From Xiphophorus maculatus (lineage: Eukaryota > Chordata > Actinopteri > Cyprinodontiformes > Poeciliidae), in NCBI RefSeq assembly GCF_002775205.1, contig NC_036443.1, positions 30,505,717 through 30,569,716 on the forward strand: 64,000 nt of DNA, read 5' to 3'. The position numbers were made by a program, and so were the translations under genes. A model generated the notes under the pieces. The model searched no databases and had not been told where the DNA came from. It saw only the letters and a program-made list of their open reading frames with translations. Each line of letters begins with the position of its first letter. Position 1 is the first letter of the stretch. Below, in pieces: positions 47,801 through 57,057 of the stretch.

Positions 47801-50531
47801 GCTTATTTGTCCTGTAAAACACCGGAAACTTCAACGTCGTGCTGTTGGCACGTAGCAACAACTCATAGGCGGAAGTGAGAGCGCTGCCCACCACAAATAA
47901 TGACCCGGGCGGAACACGGCGCGCTAAATTATAAAACTTAATTTAACGAAGCTTCGAGGCAGATACGTTTTCCTCGAGGAATTTTAATAATCAAGGTACT
48001 CGAATCATTCGAGGAATCATTACAGCCCCAGCAATCACTAAACTCAAGGATTATGTAGGCTTTCACATTCCCTGGTCTATTTTAATGACAAAAATAAAGT
48101 CATAATATTACTTGCTTTACTTGCTTCTGTTGCTGTTTTTCTTTTGACTGTCACAAACCTCCCCATCTCTCCTCCTCTGTCAGCTCTGAACACCAGTGTG
48201 CCTCTGTAGGTCACTTCCTCTTCTCCAATGAACAGGCAGCCTGTTGATTCATTTGAACCCTGCTGCCATCTTGGGACTGGAAACTTGTTTATCATTCAAG
48301 AGTTTAGGTTGAACTGGATTCTGAGTCTTTTTAGGGTATTTTTTGTCTCTTTAAGAACATTTTTCATCAAACTGAATTAAAATTTAATAGTAAAATCTGC
48401 AGCATTCAATGATCGCTGGTGCATTTGGGTTCTTCGTTCTGTTAGTTTGGAGGTTTGCATTAGAAATCAGCTACTAACTAAGTTGTTTCCAGTGTGCCCA
48501 GATCCTGTTGACAAGTACCTGGAGGAAACGTCTGTGCGATACATTTCACCCAGAGGATCAGAGCAGTGTAAAGACGGCGTAGCCCACAGAAGAACAGGTG
48601 GGTCTGTGTGGGAAACATCCCACCCGCCATGTTTACAGCAGTCCACTGGCAAACAGACCCACTTAATAACAACAAACGGCAATATTTTTCTTCAAAGACC
48701 TCTTTAACTTTTGCTGAGATGGTTTCCTAACAGTTTTAAACATAATTCTACTTCATAGGTTCACAGCCGTTCATATGCTGCTCCCCATCAGGATCACATG
48801 TGGGCTCTCCCCGAACCAAGCCGAGCCCTCCGGCGCCGCACCGCAAGCGCAAGAGGAGCAATTCATCTGCTGACTGCAAAGAAAAGCAAACTTGTGGTGA
48901 GAATGAAAAGGATTACAGCTGTTAGAAACGTTATATTAGTGAAAATGTAACGCTAAAATGATCTCTAGCATTAGTGAGAAGGAATGTTTATGTCCATGTA
49001 GGACATAAACTTATAAACATGAGCAAGGCCAGATGTGTGGAATCAGCTGTATGTAACACCACAGAAGAAGAAATGACATAATCTGACTTCTACAGGGAGA
49101 GGACGACAGGAAGTGATGAACAGATATTGTATAATATATATTTCATACTTTATATTATCACATCAAATGTAATTTTATTCCCTCAGTTTTTATGGCGTTT
49201 CAGCAGAAAGGTTCTCCACATTTGGACAGTTCTTTTGGTCTTGCCATAAACTTTTCCAATTTTTGAAATTTGTCTGGCAGAAAATCAGAAATAACATTTA
49301 AATAATTTATTTTAACATTTATTTAATAAAAAAAAAATTAACAACAGAAAAGAAAAATTAGATTTTAAGATTTTGAAATCTTTATTTTAAAATCTTGAAT
49401 TTTAAGATTTTAGATTTTAAAAAAATTATGTGATTAATTAAAAAAAAAGTTCCTGTATTTTCTCATCTTTCTGAGGTCCCACAGCGCCCCCTTGTGGCGC
49501 CCTCCTAAAGAACACAAAAACACTTGTTTAGACCAGAGTAACGATGCAGCGTTTCCCCCAGAAATATTGCCGACCCCGGTGGTCGGGAGCTAAGACAGCA
49601 ACCAGCAACTCGCCGTGTTTTTGACTTAAAAATGTTTAAAGCTGACAGGAAATTTGAAAATATGACTAGATGTTTGTGTTACTTAAACACCAACTACAGT
49701 ATAAAGGCTTAAAAAAGGCAAACAATACAATTAAAATAAATATTCATATTTTTCCCTTCAGTTGTTTCATGCTAATTAAAGTTCCCAAATATTTTTGATC
49801 CTTTATCTCTGTCTTCTCACTTTATTAGGATGAAGTTGTTAGATTGCAGAGCGGTAAAGATGAGCAGTGGTTTCCGTTCCAGGGAATAAAAAAGACTGAC
49901 TTCACTCTGCCAATGTGTTCACATACTGATCATGTTATGTAGGCCTGTTGCAAGAAGCAATAAATCAATTAGTTGCATGATAAACAACAAATAAACAAAC
50001 AAGCCTTAGTCTGGTGAAAGAGAAAACCTGGAGGCCCGCCAGGCTCATAATGCACTGGAGGAAACTCTGTGATGTCTGTGCAACGACGGGATCATTTTCT
50101 GATTTCATGTCGGTTCCTTTTCAGATATTCGTCTTCGGGTTCGTGCAGAATACTGTCAGCACGAGTCGGCCCTCCAAGGGAACATCTTCTCCAACAAGCA
50201 GGAGGCGGTGGAGCGGCAGTTTGAGCGCTTCAACCAGGCCAACACCATCCTGAAATCCAGAGACTTGGGCTCCATCATCTGCGACATCAAGTTCTCGGAG
50301 CTCACCTACCTGGACGCCTTCTGGAGGGACTACATCAACGGCTCACTGCTGGAGGCGCTCAAAGGGGTCTTTATCACGGATTCCCTAAAGCAGGCCGTGG
50401 GCCATGAGGCCATCAAACTGCTGGTCAATGTTGACGAGGAGGACTACCTGGCCGGCCGCTGCAAACTGCTGCGCAACCTGGTGGCGAGCGGAGGGAGTCT
50501 ACGCGTAGGGAACCGAGACGCTGTGTCTTAG
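44837..50531 (+). CDS. dedd: Death effector domain-containing protein DEDD, complete, four coding exons
   Basis: Exons: 44837-45386, 48493-48597, 48759-48896 and 50125-50531, totalling 1,200 nt (399 aa plus stop), all GT-AG and in frame. The death effector domain is about residues 98-178 (HGLYSLHRMFDIVGAQLTHR, RDFLLALERQGRCDE, LLRIITRHDLLPYVTL). Exon 2 starts VCPDPVDKYLEETSVRYISP. Exon 3 has a basic cluster PHRKRKRSN, a likely nuclear signal. Exon 4 holds the conserved C-terminal block (DIRLRVRAEYCQHESAL, NQANTILKSRDLGSIICDIK, DEEDYLAGRCKLLRNL). DEDD is a nuclear/nucleolar adaptor linked to caspase signalling and cell-cycle control. The protein is longer than the mammalian one (about 318 aa) because of a 75-95 residue Ser/Asn/Gln-rich N-terminus. 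The start is the first ATG after the exon's acceptor; a later start is not excluded. Confidence 0.95.
45387..48492. other. dedd: dedd intron 1
   Basis: No exon found. It holds a decayed dispersed repeat at about 46590-46700 (CATCCATCCATTTTCTTACA, then GGGCGAGAGGCGGGGTACC) and another at about 47935-48030 (GAGGAATTTTAATAATCAAGGTACTCGAATCATTCGAGG). The rest is not recognised. Confidence 0.5.
48897..50124. other. dedd: dedd intron 3
   Basis: AT-rich. A CTCF-like motif lies at 49484-49499 (GCGCCCCCTTGTGGCG, minus-strand reading), and a short family-2 MITE terminus at about 49945-49985. No exon seen. Confidence 0.5.
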
Positions 50532-51277
50532 ACGGACTCTGAGCGGCGCGGCGGTGGGGGGGCAAAGCCGCTGTGCTTCCTGCTTAAAGAATAGCGTGAG
50601 ATGTGGTTGTATTCTTTGGTGTGTGTGCTTGAAAGGACCGTAGGAACCTCAAGCCCATTTATTCCTAAAGAGTTAATCTTATTGGATATCTACTCGGCGC
50701 CGTAAGCATCGCATGTGAGGAGAATCGGAGCAGAACGTTCCGTCATCGGTCTGGAGGAACGTGGCCTCCGCTCCGGTTGGGAATAACGTGTCCATTAAGC
50801 CTCCTTCTTCATCGTCATCCTTTCCAGCTGTTTTCTTAACGACACTTTTCACCCCGACTCAAAGTGAAGTTGCTTTCAGTGCAAGATGCTCGTTATATTC
50901 AGGTTAATCATTAGAAGTTGTGTTTTTACCGTTTTCTTCATCGTTTTCCCCAGTTACAGCAGGCACAGAGCACAGCTGGCGGCCAGCCTCTCAGATGTTA
51001 TTTGAAATTGTAATTGTTCCAAACACTACCAATGTTTTGAGGTGTTCCTCTGTGGATCTGATGTACTTGACTGATCACATTGGTGCATTTTCAGCCACTG
51101 TGTCTGATTGAAACGGTAGGAATGAACTCATCATCCTGGTGTAACCAAGTCTGTCACTGATGTCGTTTTATTTTTCTAACTAGAAAACGTCTGACATTTT
51201 CAGCCTGTACCTTCTCCCTCCCTCATTCTGTCACTCATGTTCACACAGAGTTTTTTAAAAATTGAAACTCCACTTCA

Positions 51278-51283
51278 AATAAA
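51278..51283 (+). terminator. dedd: dedd poly(A) signal
   Basis: AATAAA about 750 bp after the stop codon, the first canonical signal on the plus strand downstream, giving a 3' UTR of moderate length. Confidence 0.6.
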
Positions 51284-51544
51284 TGAAGACAAATCTGCTG
51301 TTTCACATTCCTCTTATCATTTTACTAATTTAAAGACAAATGTATTGGCATTCTTGTTGTAGATCTATAGTGATCAATCAATGGGATTTTTATTTTGAGA
51401 AATTTCACTTTCAGTTTGAGGACATTTAAAAACTAGAATTTTATGTTGAAAAATAGCTTTAACTTGCAAAAATCTCTTTTAAAATAAATTGAAGTGTAAA
51501 TTTATATTTCAAATTTGTTCCGTTGTTTAGGAATTGCTAATACA

Positions 51545-52139
51545 GAAGTTTACATACACTGAATAAAAAGAAATGCCCATATTTTTTTTCTCACTGTGAA
51601 GTTAAATCAGTCCTAACTTCTTTTGTTTTAGGTCAGTTAAAATAGCTAAAATTATTTCTATTTGGTAAAAGCCACAATAATGAGAGAATCTGTCCATCGA
51701 GGCACTGAGGAAGGAGACGGGTTCTGGTCCAAAACGTGCAGATTAACCCCAGAACAGAAGCCAAACAAGAAGCTGGTGAGACAGAGTCGTTATCTACAGT
51801 GAAACTCTTTTGTAGTGACATGGCCTGAAAAGCCGCTCAGCGAGGCAGAAGCAGTTACTTCAAAAGAAACAGAATCGCCAGACTGCAAGAGTACTCAGGG
51901 ACAAAGATCTTTATGTTTGGAGACATGTGGTCTGATGAAACTAACATGGACCTGTCCGGTCATAATGACCACTGTTACATTTGGAGAGGAAACAGGGATG
52001 ATTGTATCATCCTAACTGTGAAGTATGGGGTGGCAGCATCATGTTGTCGGTGTTTTTTGCTGCAGGAGGAACAAGTAATGACATATATGGAAATATTGGA
52101 GCAACATCCAAAGACATCAGCAGGAGGTTAATATAATGA
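51545..52139 (+). mobile_element. Tc1/mariner-like transposon remnant
   Basis: It opens with AGAAGTTTACATACACTGA, resembling the inner end of Tc1-like fish elements. It continues with decayed transposase words, including the region ATGTTTGGAGACATGTGG, TGTGAAGTATGGGGTGGCAG and CATCATGTTGTCGG. It has stops and frame changes throughout and is inactive. It is followed directly by LINE debris. Confidence 0.65.
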
Positions 52140-52513
52140 GGAGGCAAGAGGAAATACGAATGAGTAGGTTGAGGATTGGGCTTACAAGTCTTAATAGTGG
52201 TTTAAATATTGTAGGAAAACGTCCACTGTGAAGAAATAGAAGAGGTTGAACATGTTTGATAAAATGTAGAAAATATGCAGACAGAAAGGAAAGGGCAGCA
52301 AGCCTTTCAATAACAATGGTTGATATATTAGGGAAGCCTCAATCAGAATGTGTAATTAAAGTACTTATAAAGTACTTAAAAACACAAAGTTAGCCGAGAG
52401 AATTTCATTAATTAATATTAAATAAGGGTTTTGAAGATAGGGTGAGTTAAACTTGTGTTACACTTCTGCCCAATTGGTGGCAGTAATACAAAAAGATTAT
52501 AAGCTACAAGAAG

Positions 52514-52543
<30 letters not shown>
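52140..52543 (+). mobile_element. I/Nimb-like LINE 3' end, degenerate copy A
   Basis: Broken frames give RMSRLRIGLTSLNSGL, then VEHV and KCRKYADR, and further VDILGKPQSECVIKVLIKYL. These match, in order, the C-terminal part of copy C (LSRLRFGHTRLNSNL, VKHV, CTKYSVER). It ends with a tail like TTGGTGGCAGTAATAC followed by (AAG)n at 52508-52543. Confidence 0.6.
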
Positions 52544-52544
<1 letters not shown>

Positions 52545-52620
52545 TACATCTCCGTCCAGTTGATGGCGGAAATGTACAAAGTCTGTAAACTGCCCTAAAA
52601 TGCAACAGAAGAAGAAGAAG
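52544..52620 (+). mobile_element. I/Nimb-like LINE tail, copy B (tail only)
   Basis: About 60 bp of the same 3' tail (CCGTCCAGTTGATGGCGGAAATG, CTGTAAACTGCCCTAAAATG) followed by a short (AAG)n. It sits directly after the (AAG)n tail of copy A. It is an extremely 5'-truncated insertion. Confidence 0.55.
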
Positions 52621-52628
52621 TATCGCAT

Positions 52629-53321
52629 ATGGATACCATCACATATAGGAATAAGAGGGAATGAGTTGGCTGATAAATATGCGAAACTAGCTTCAAAATA
52701 TAGTGATATTGACATATTAGTTCCATTTAGTAGAGAAGAAATCAAATCTATTATTAAACAAAAGGTTAAGGAAAGATGGCAGAGACAGTGGGAGGAAGAT
52801 AGAACTGGTAGATGGCTGTACAGTATTCAAAGAAAAGTTGGTGCAATGAGGAGAACTAGAAATAGAAAAGAGGAAACAGTTCTATCTAGGTTGCGTTTTG
52901 GACATACAAGGTTAAACAGTAATTTATTTAAAATAGGAAAACATCGAACTGGAAGTTGTGATTTTTGTGGTCAAGAAGAGACAGTAAAACATGTTTTGTT
53001 GTTCTGTACCAAATATTCTGTTGAGAGAAGGAAATTAGTTTGCCGGTTACAAGAAAATAAATTACAGTTAAATTTACAAGATATTTTGGGAAAAATTTCT
53101 AATTCTAAAGATAAAAGTTATTTAATTAATTATCTTAAGAAAACAAAATTGATAGAAAAGATTTAAGTGTTGTTATTTTATTATTATTATTTATTTATTT
53201 TTATTGTTTTGTTTTGTTTTGAGGGGGGTGTATATAGTTAGCGTCCCGATCCACACTCCATTCCAGTAGATGGCGGTAATGCACATCTAAAAGTTGTTTG
53301 CCAACCGCCATAAAAAAGGAA

Positions 53322-53350
<29 letters not shown>
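52629..53350 (+). pseudogene. 5'-truncated I/Nimb-like LINE, copy C, with open RNase H/zinc-motif C-terminus
   Basis: An open frame of about 179 codons (to the stop at 53164-53166) begins in WIPSHIGIRGNELADKYAKL, the conserved end of the LINE-encoded RNase H domain. It then carries CDFCGQEETVKHVLLFCTKY, a C-x2-C-x5-H-x4-C zinc-type motif found at the end of I-clade ORF2 proteins. Everything upstream (endonuclease, RT) is missing. The 3' UTR ends with CCAGTAGATGGCGGTAATGC, GCCAACCGCCATAAAA and (AAG)n (53322-53351). AAGTATCGCAT occurs at both borders (52618-52628 and 53349-53359) as a target-site duplication. The intact frame suggests a recent insertion. It is not a functional gene. Confidence 0.75.
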
Positions 53351-53353
<3 letters not shown>

Positions 53354-53359
53354 TCGCAT

Positions 53360-54228
53360 TTGACCTTGTTCAGCAGCAGTTGAAGCCAGGAACCAAATTA
53401 CTGTTACCAATAAAAATAATAGTCAGGGTTTCAAAAGAGAAAAAGAAAACGAAGACAGACAAAGGTGTAAATTTGTAACCCAGTTTTTCTCCAAGAGAGG
53501 TGAGTAAACTAGTGTTTGATTATAAACCTGTTAGCTTAGTTAGCTCAGCTACATACTAGTGTTAGTCTCCATTTCAATAGGATTTATTCCGTGTTGGAAA
53601 ACAATTACAAGACATTCATATATTTAACTTGTCCCTGGACCTTTTACCAACTGAACAATAGATGATTCAGTCAGCAGCAGTGCTGACCAGCCCAACTCCT
53701 CCCTGCCCAGTGAAAAAGGTGAGCAACACTGTGTTCAATGACATGCTAGGCTAGTTAGCATCATTCCACGGAGCCTCCTTTTATAATCACACAATAAAAC
53801 TTAAATATTTATTACTGACAGAAATTCAGACAATATTTATAAAATGGAAATAAAAATCTGCCTCCTGCCCTGAGTGGATGCTGGGCGATTTGAAAAGTAA
53901 GTATTTTACCTTAACTTACATATAAGTTACAGAAACATCCTGCCACCTTCCCTCCTATCCTGTCCCCTCTTGTTCTTCTAAATGAAATTAACAAATGCAG
54001 CCTAGATTTTTTTATGTTGTCTGCGACTGTTGCTGGTGGGGAGAGAGCTTTCAGCATACTAAGCATAATTTTAAAAGACAAAACTACTATTACTACATTT
54101 TGGACTTTGAGGTCCAGCCATAATGGCAGACAAGCCCAGTGCAATGTCGAGATGAACATGCCTTTGAGACCAACAAAAAGAAAGTTCATTGACACTCTTG
54201 ACCAATGTGCAAGTGAAATATAAACAAA
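53360..54228 (+). other. Transposon-derived debris, possible hAT C-terminus
   Basis: At about 54014-54080 the plus strand reads LSATVAGGERAFSILSIILK, which recalls the hAT-family dimerisation motif (SVASxERSFSxLKxIK). The frames around it are broken. Otherwise nothing is recognised here. Low confidence because the match is short. Confidence 0.35.
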
Positions 54229-54435
54229 ATGGCTGCTGTTGGGATCGACCAGATTAGACGCAGAATGGAAGCATGTCAGAAGATGTGGACAAGCTGCCTC
54301 CGATCTCCTGCTTTAGTTCACTCCTTAGTGAACAGGAAGAGTGCGTACAACACGGAGGAGCTTTGCGGCCTGAAATCCATGGATGCTTATTGTCAGTGTT
54401 TCAGCGGCTTTGTACAGGACGTACGAACTCTGCAG
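54229..54435 (+). CDS. Unrecognised candidate 5' coding exon
   Basis: ATG in a strong Kozak context (AACAAAATGGCTG) opens 69 codons beginning MAAVGIDQIRRRMEACQKMW. The frame reaches a perfect splice donor (CTGCAG followed by GTGAGG) at 54435 in phase 0; unspliced it would stop at 54471. The sequence (three Cys, charged N-terminus, YCQCFSGFVQDVRTLQ) does not match a family I know. No downstream partner exon was found up to 55500. It may be the first exon of an unknown or domesticated gene, or part of the transposon debris to its left. Confidence 0.25.
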
Positions 54436-54471
54436 GTGAGGAACCAGGTTCTGAGTAAGAACATGTTGTAA

Positions 54472-55550
54472 CATCCACGTAGGCTACACGTTTGTCTTAG
54501 TTAGCAGATACAAGATACATTAGCTAAGCTAATTTTGTTAGTTCGACAGCAAGTACTACAGTAAATGTCACTGATATTTATCTTTATTACACTGAGGTGG
54601 GTTGAGTACTCTAAAACTGTAATCGAAGTAATAGTTGTAATGTACTTGCATTGTTCAGTTAGATAGGAACAAGGTGAGAGATAGTCCTAAGCTTGTGGCT
54701 TGTTTATTGTTGTCATAGCAACTCAATTTAAAAATAGCAACTGCCTACTAAGATGGCCGTCAGTTACAGAGTTCCCAGAAATTGACGTTGCATGAGACCT
54801 GTGTTTCGTTGTAACGTTATACTTGTTAGAAGTTATAATTTTATGTTTTATGGTAATCTAACATATATGTCAGGAATGTTTAGAGAATTTATTTTTAATG
54901 TTGTGCAATAAGAAAATAGAGACTAAGATATGGCCTTTATCACATTTTTAAAGTCTGATTTTAATCTTGTTTCAAATGGTGAATTGCATACTGTGCGGAC
55001 TGTTGCTTGTATAATTCCCTATCGGTAAATACATTGTTAGTATCAGTATTGAGTCCAAAGGAAGCAAGACAGTTGCTTAAGATCAGCCACCAGGGGGCGA
55101 CATCTTAACACACAAATTCGCAGCTTTCTGTTTAAAAACGGTTAACATTTCCATATTAGTCTTTTATTTAGCACCAATCACCATGTCTTTAAAAAAAAAA
55201 ACAACAACAAACAAATGAGATGAATGTATTATTTGGCTAAATGGAATCTGTTTAGTTAAAGTGGATGATGCATCAGCAGCAGCCTCCTTCAGACAGGACA
55301 TAAAACAGCTGCAAAAACATCTGGGACTTTGAAAGGTTGTGACGTAATGCAGCTGCTGCATCGTTACTAATATACACTGAAAAATGCATAGCTCTTCACT
55401 TTGCTCCATTTTCTGATCCACAAAGGAAGTCAAGTGAAATAAACCGGGACTATTTAAAAGATCTTTAAATATCTTGCTTTTCACCTGATCCTCAAGAAAA
55501 ATTCAAAAGTCATAGAAAGGAGGTCCAGGCAAATCATATCACTCAGTTTT
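54472..55550. other. Intergenic, nothing coding
   Basis: AT-rich. A CTCF-like motif lies at 55086-55103 (GCCACCAGGGGGCGACAT). The right end is probably the 3' flank of the lectin locus, with a minus-strand AATAAA at about 55549. Confidence 0.5.
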
Positions 55551-55554
55551 ATTC
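55549..55554 (-). terminator. Poly(A) signal for the second lectin ending
   Basis: AATAAA on the minus strand within GAATAAAAC, about 185 bp after the stop codon at 55738. Coordinate accurate to a couple of bases. Confidence 0.55.
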
Positions 55555-55737
55555 AGATATTAAAGTCCAACATAAAAGATCCCAATAACCAAATTAATAT
55601 TTTAACAATTTTAAAGCGATGAGAAGAAAAGAATCACGTTGAGTTAATTTCATGAACAGAAGTAGCAAATTAAAAGTGTGCAGCTGAATTTGACTTGAAC
55701 TGTAACTCAGAAGAAGCCTGAGATGATCTTGGCTGCC

Positions 55738-56042
55738 TCAGAGATCCTGAGAACAAATGAACGGCCTGGTATTTGTGCACAGCACGTCGTTCCAGTCGTC
55801 TCCTGTTTTGGGGATTTTTGGGGAAAAAATGAGCTGTCATTTCATTGTTCTACTAACGAACGATCCACCAGTTGTATCAGCAAACAGGAGATTAAATAAA
55901 CAATTTAACGTCAAGTAAATATTTGTTTACCTCCATAATTTCTGTCCAGGCAGTGCTGATTTCCTCCAGAGTTGTCTGGCTGGTTGTTGTGCCAGTGTGC
56001 AAACTCAAAGCTGGATCCATCAGTCCACTGCCATCTTTTCTG
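55738..56042 (-). CDS. Second pair of C-type lectin C-terminal exons (alternative ending or tandem-copy remnant)
   Basis: Exons 55931-56042 and 55738-55802 on the minus strand, GT-AG, 177 nt together. They encode QKRWQWTDGSSFEFAHW, HNNQPDNSGGNQHCLDRNYG, then GDDWNDVLCTNTRPFICSQ and DL-stop: the last half of a C-type lectin domain with the galactose-type QPD triplet and the WND motif. Phases (0 in, 1 between) and total length are identical to exons 5-6 of the lectin gene just upstream (57058-57646). No exon for the first half of a lectin domain or a signal peptide is seen between 56043 and 57057. The pair therefore could be spliced from exon 4 of that gene, or be the rest of a broken duplicate. 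The acceptor is of NAGNAG type (CAGCAG). A poly(A) signal follows at about 55549. Confidence 0.7.
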
Positions 56043-56621
56043 CTGATAACAAAGATCAACATATAAAATTCAACAAAATGTAGTGACAACACAATAATGA
56101 AGACCAGTTTATTAAACGATTAATGAACGGGTTATTTGGTTAAAGAAGTCGTCTCTGGAGCTCCTCATTAACAACATTTATATCTGATTTTTTTTTATTA
56201 TTGATTTACTTTATTTATTTCTCTTATTTAACCAGGTTTTGGTTAAGTTGAAATCCATCTCATTTGCAAGGAAATCTCCAACTCACAGCAACCTGGTTTC
56301 ACAAAAGTAAAACAAATTAAACCATTTAGAAAAAACAAAATGTATCTGGAGTCATGATGTTCTTTATGTCATGAGCATGTTTGTTATCTCAGGAAAAGAT
56401 AATGCTGCAGAGAATATCACCTCCACTGACGCTTTCACCCAGGAATCAGAGTTAAAACTCTGTGCAGATGGGATTTAAAACAATCTGCAGATAAAGTCAT
56501 CTGTCAGCACCTGAACAATCAGCTGCAGGCTTCAAGGAAACTGTTCATGTGAAATGTTTTCTCTGCCACAAAAACGCGTTAACGTCATGAAACACATGCA
56601 AGTTGAATCTGCACAGTTTAC

Positions 56622-56657
56622 GACTGATGACGGATTCATTTGAATCCGTCATCAGTC
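56622..56657. repeat. Perfect 36 bp palindrome between the two lectin endings
   Basis: GACTGATGACGGATTCA and its exact inverse are separated by only TT (17 bp arms). It lies about 330 bp after the poly(A) signal of the main lectin ending and about 580 bp before the alternative exon pair. Confidence 0.9.
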
Positions 56658-56951
56658 AACTGTTGGAGTTACTGATGAGAAAATAAAGTACAAAAAAATG
56701 GTTCACCAAAAAAAAAATGTGCGAAAGAAAATATTTAAATCAGGAGAATCTAGAAGGGAAACTGTTTCCTGTCAATATTAACATAATAGCTATACATAAA
56801 GAAGTGCAAATGCAGTAAAACTTGATGCTCACAATGGCTAAAAATGCCAAACAAAATGTTGTTAGAGACTGAAGGAAAACTGAGGAGTCACATATTCAGA
56901 ATAAACAGTAAATGATAGAAACAGGACACAGTCTGCTGAGAAGATATTACA

Positions 56952-56957
56952 TTTATT
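56952..56957 (-). terminator. Poly(A) signal for the main lectin ending
   Basis: AATAAA on the minus strand (TTTATT on plus), about 100 bp after the stop codon at 57058. Confidence 0.6.
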
Positions 56958-57057
56958 TGGGCTCGTAGTTTAAACTACAGTAAATTCAGATGGAAGGAAA
57001 TGTCTCCAAAAAGCAACATTATTAGGACTCAGAAATCCGGATGCGACACGTTTGGAG

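Noticed and set aside
52600..53166. A host RNase H-like gene
   Set aside because: The frame is the 5'-truncated end of a LINE flanked by a target-site duplication; the first ten codons come from the duplicated target and an (AAG) tail.
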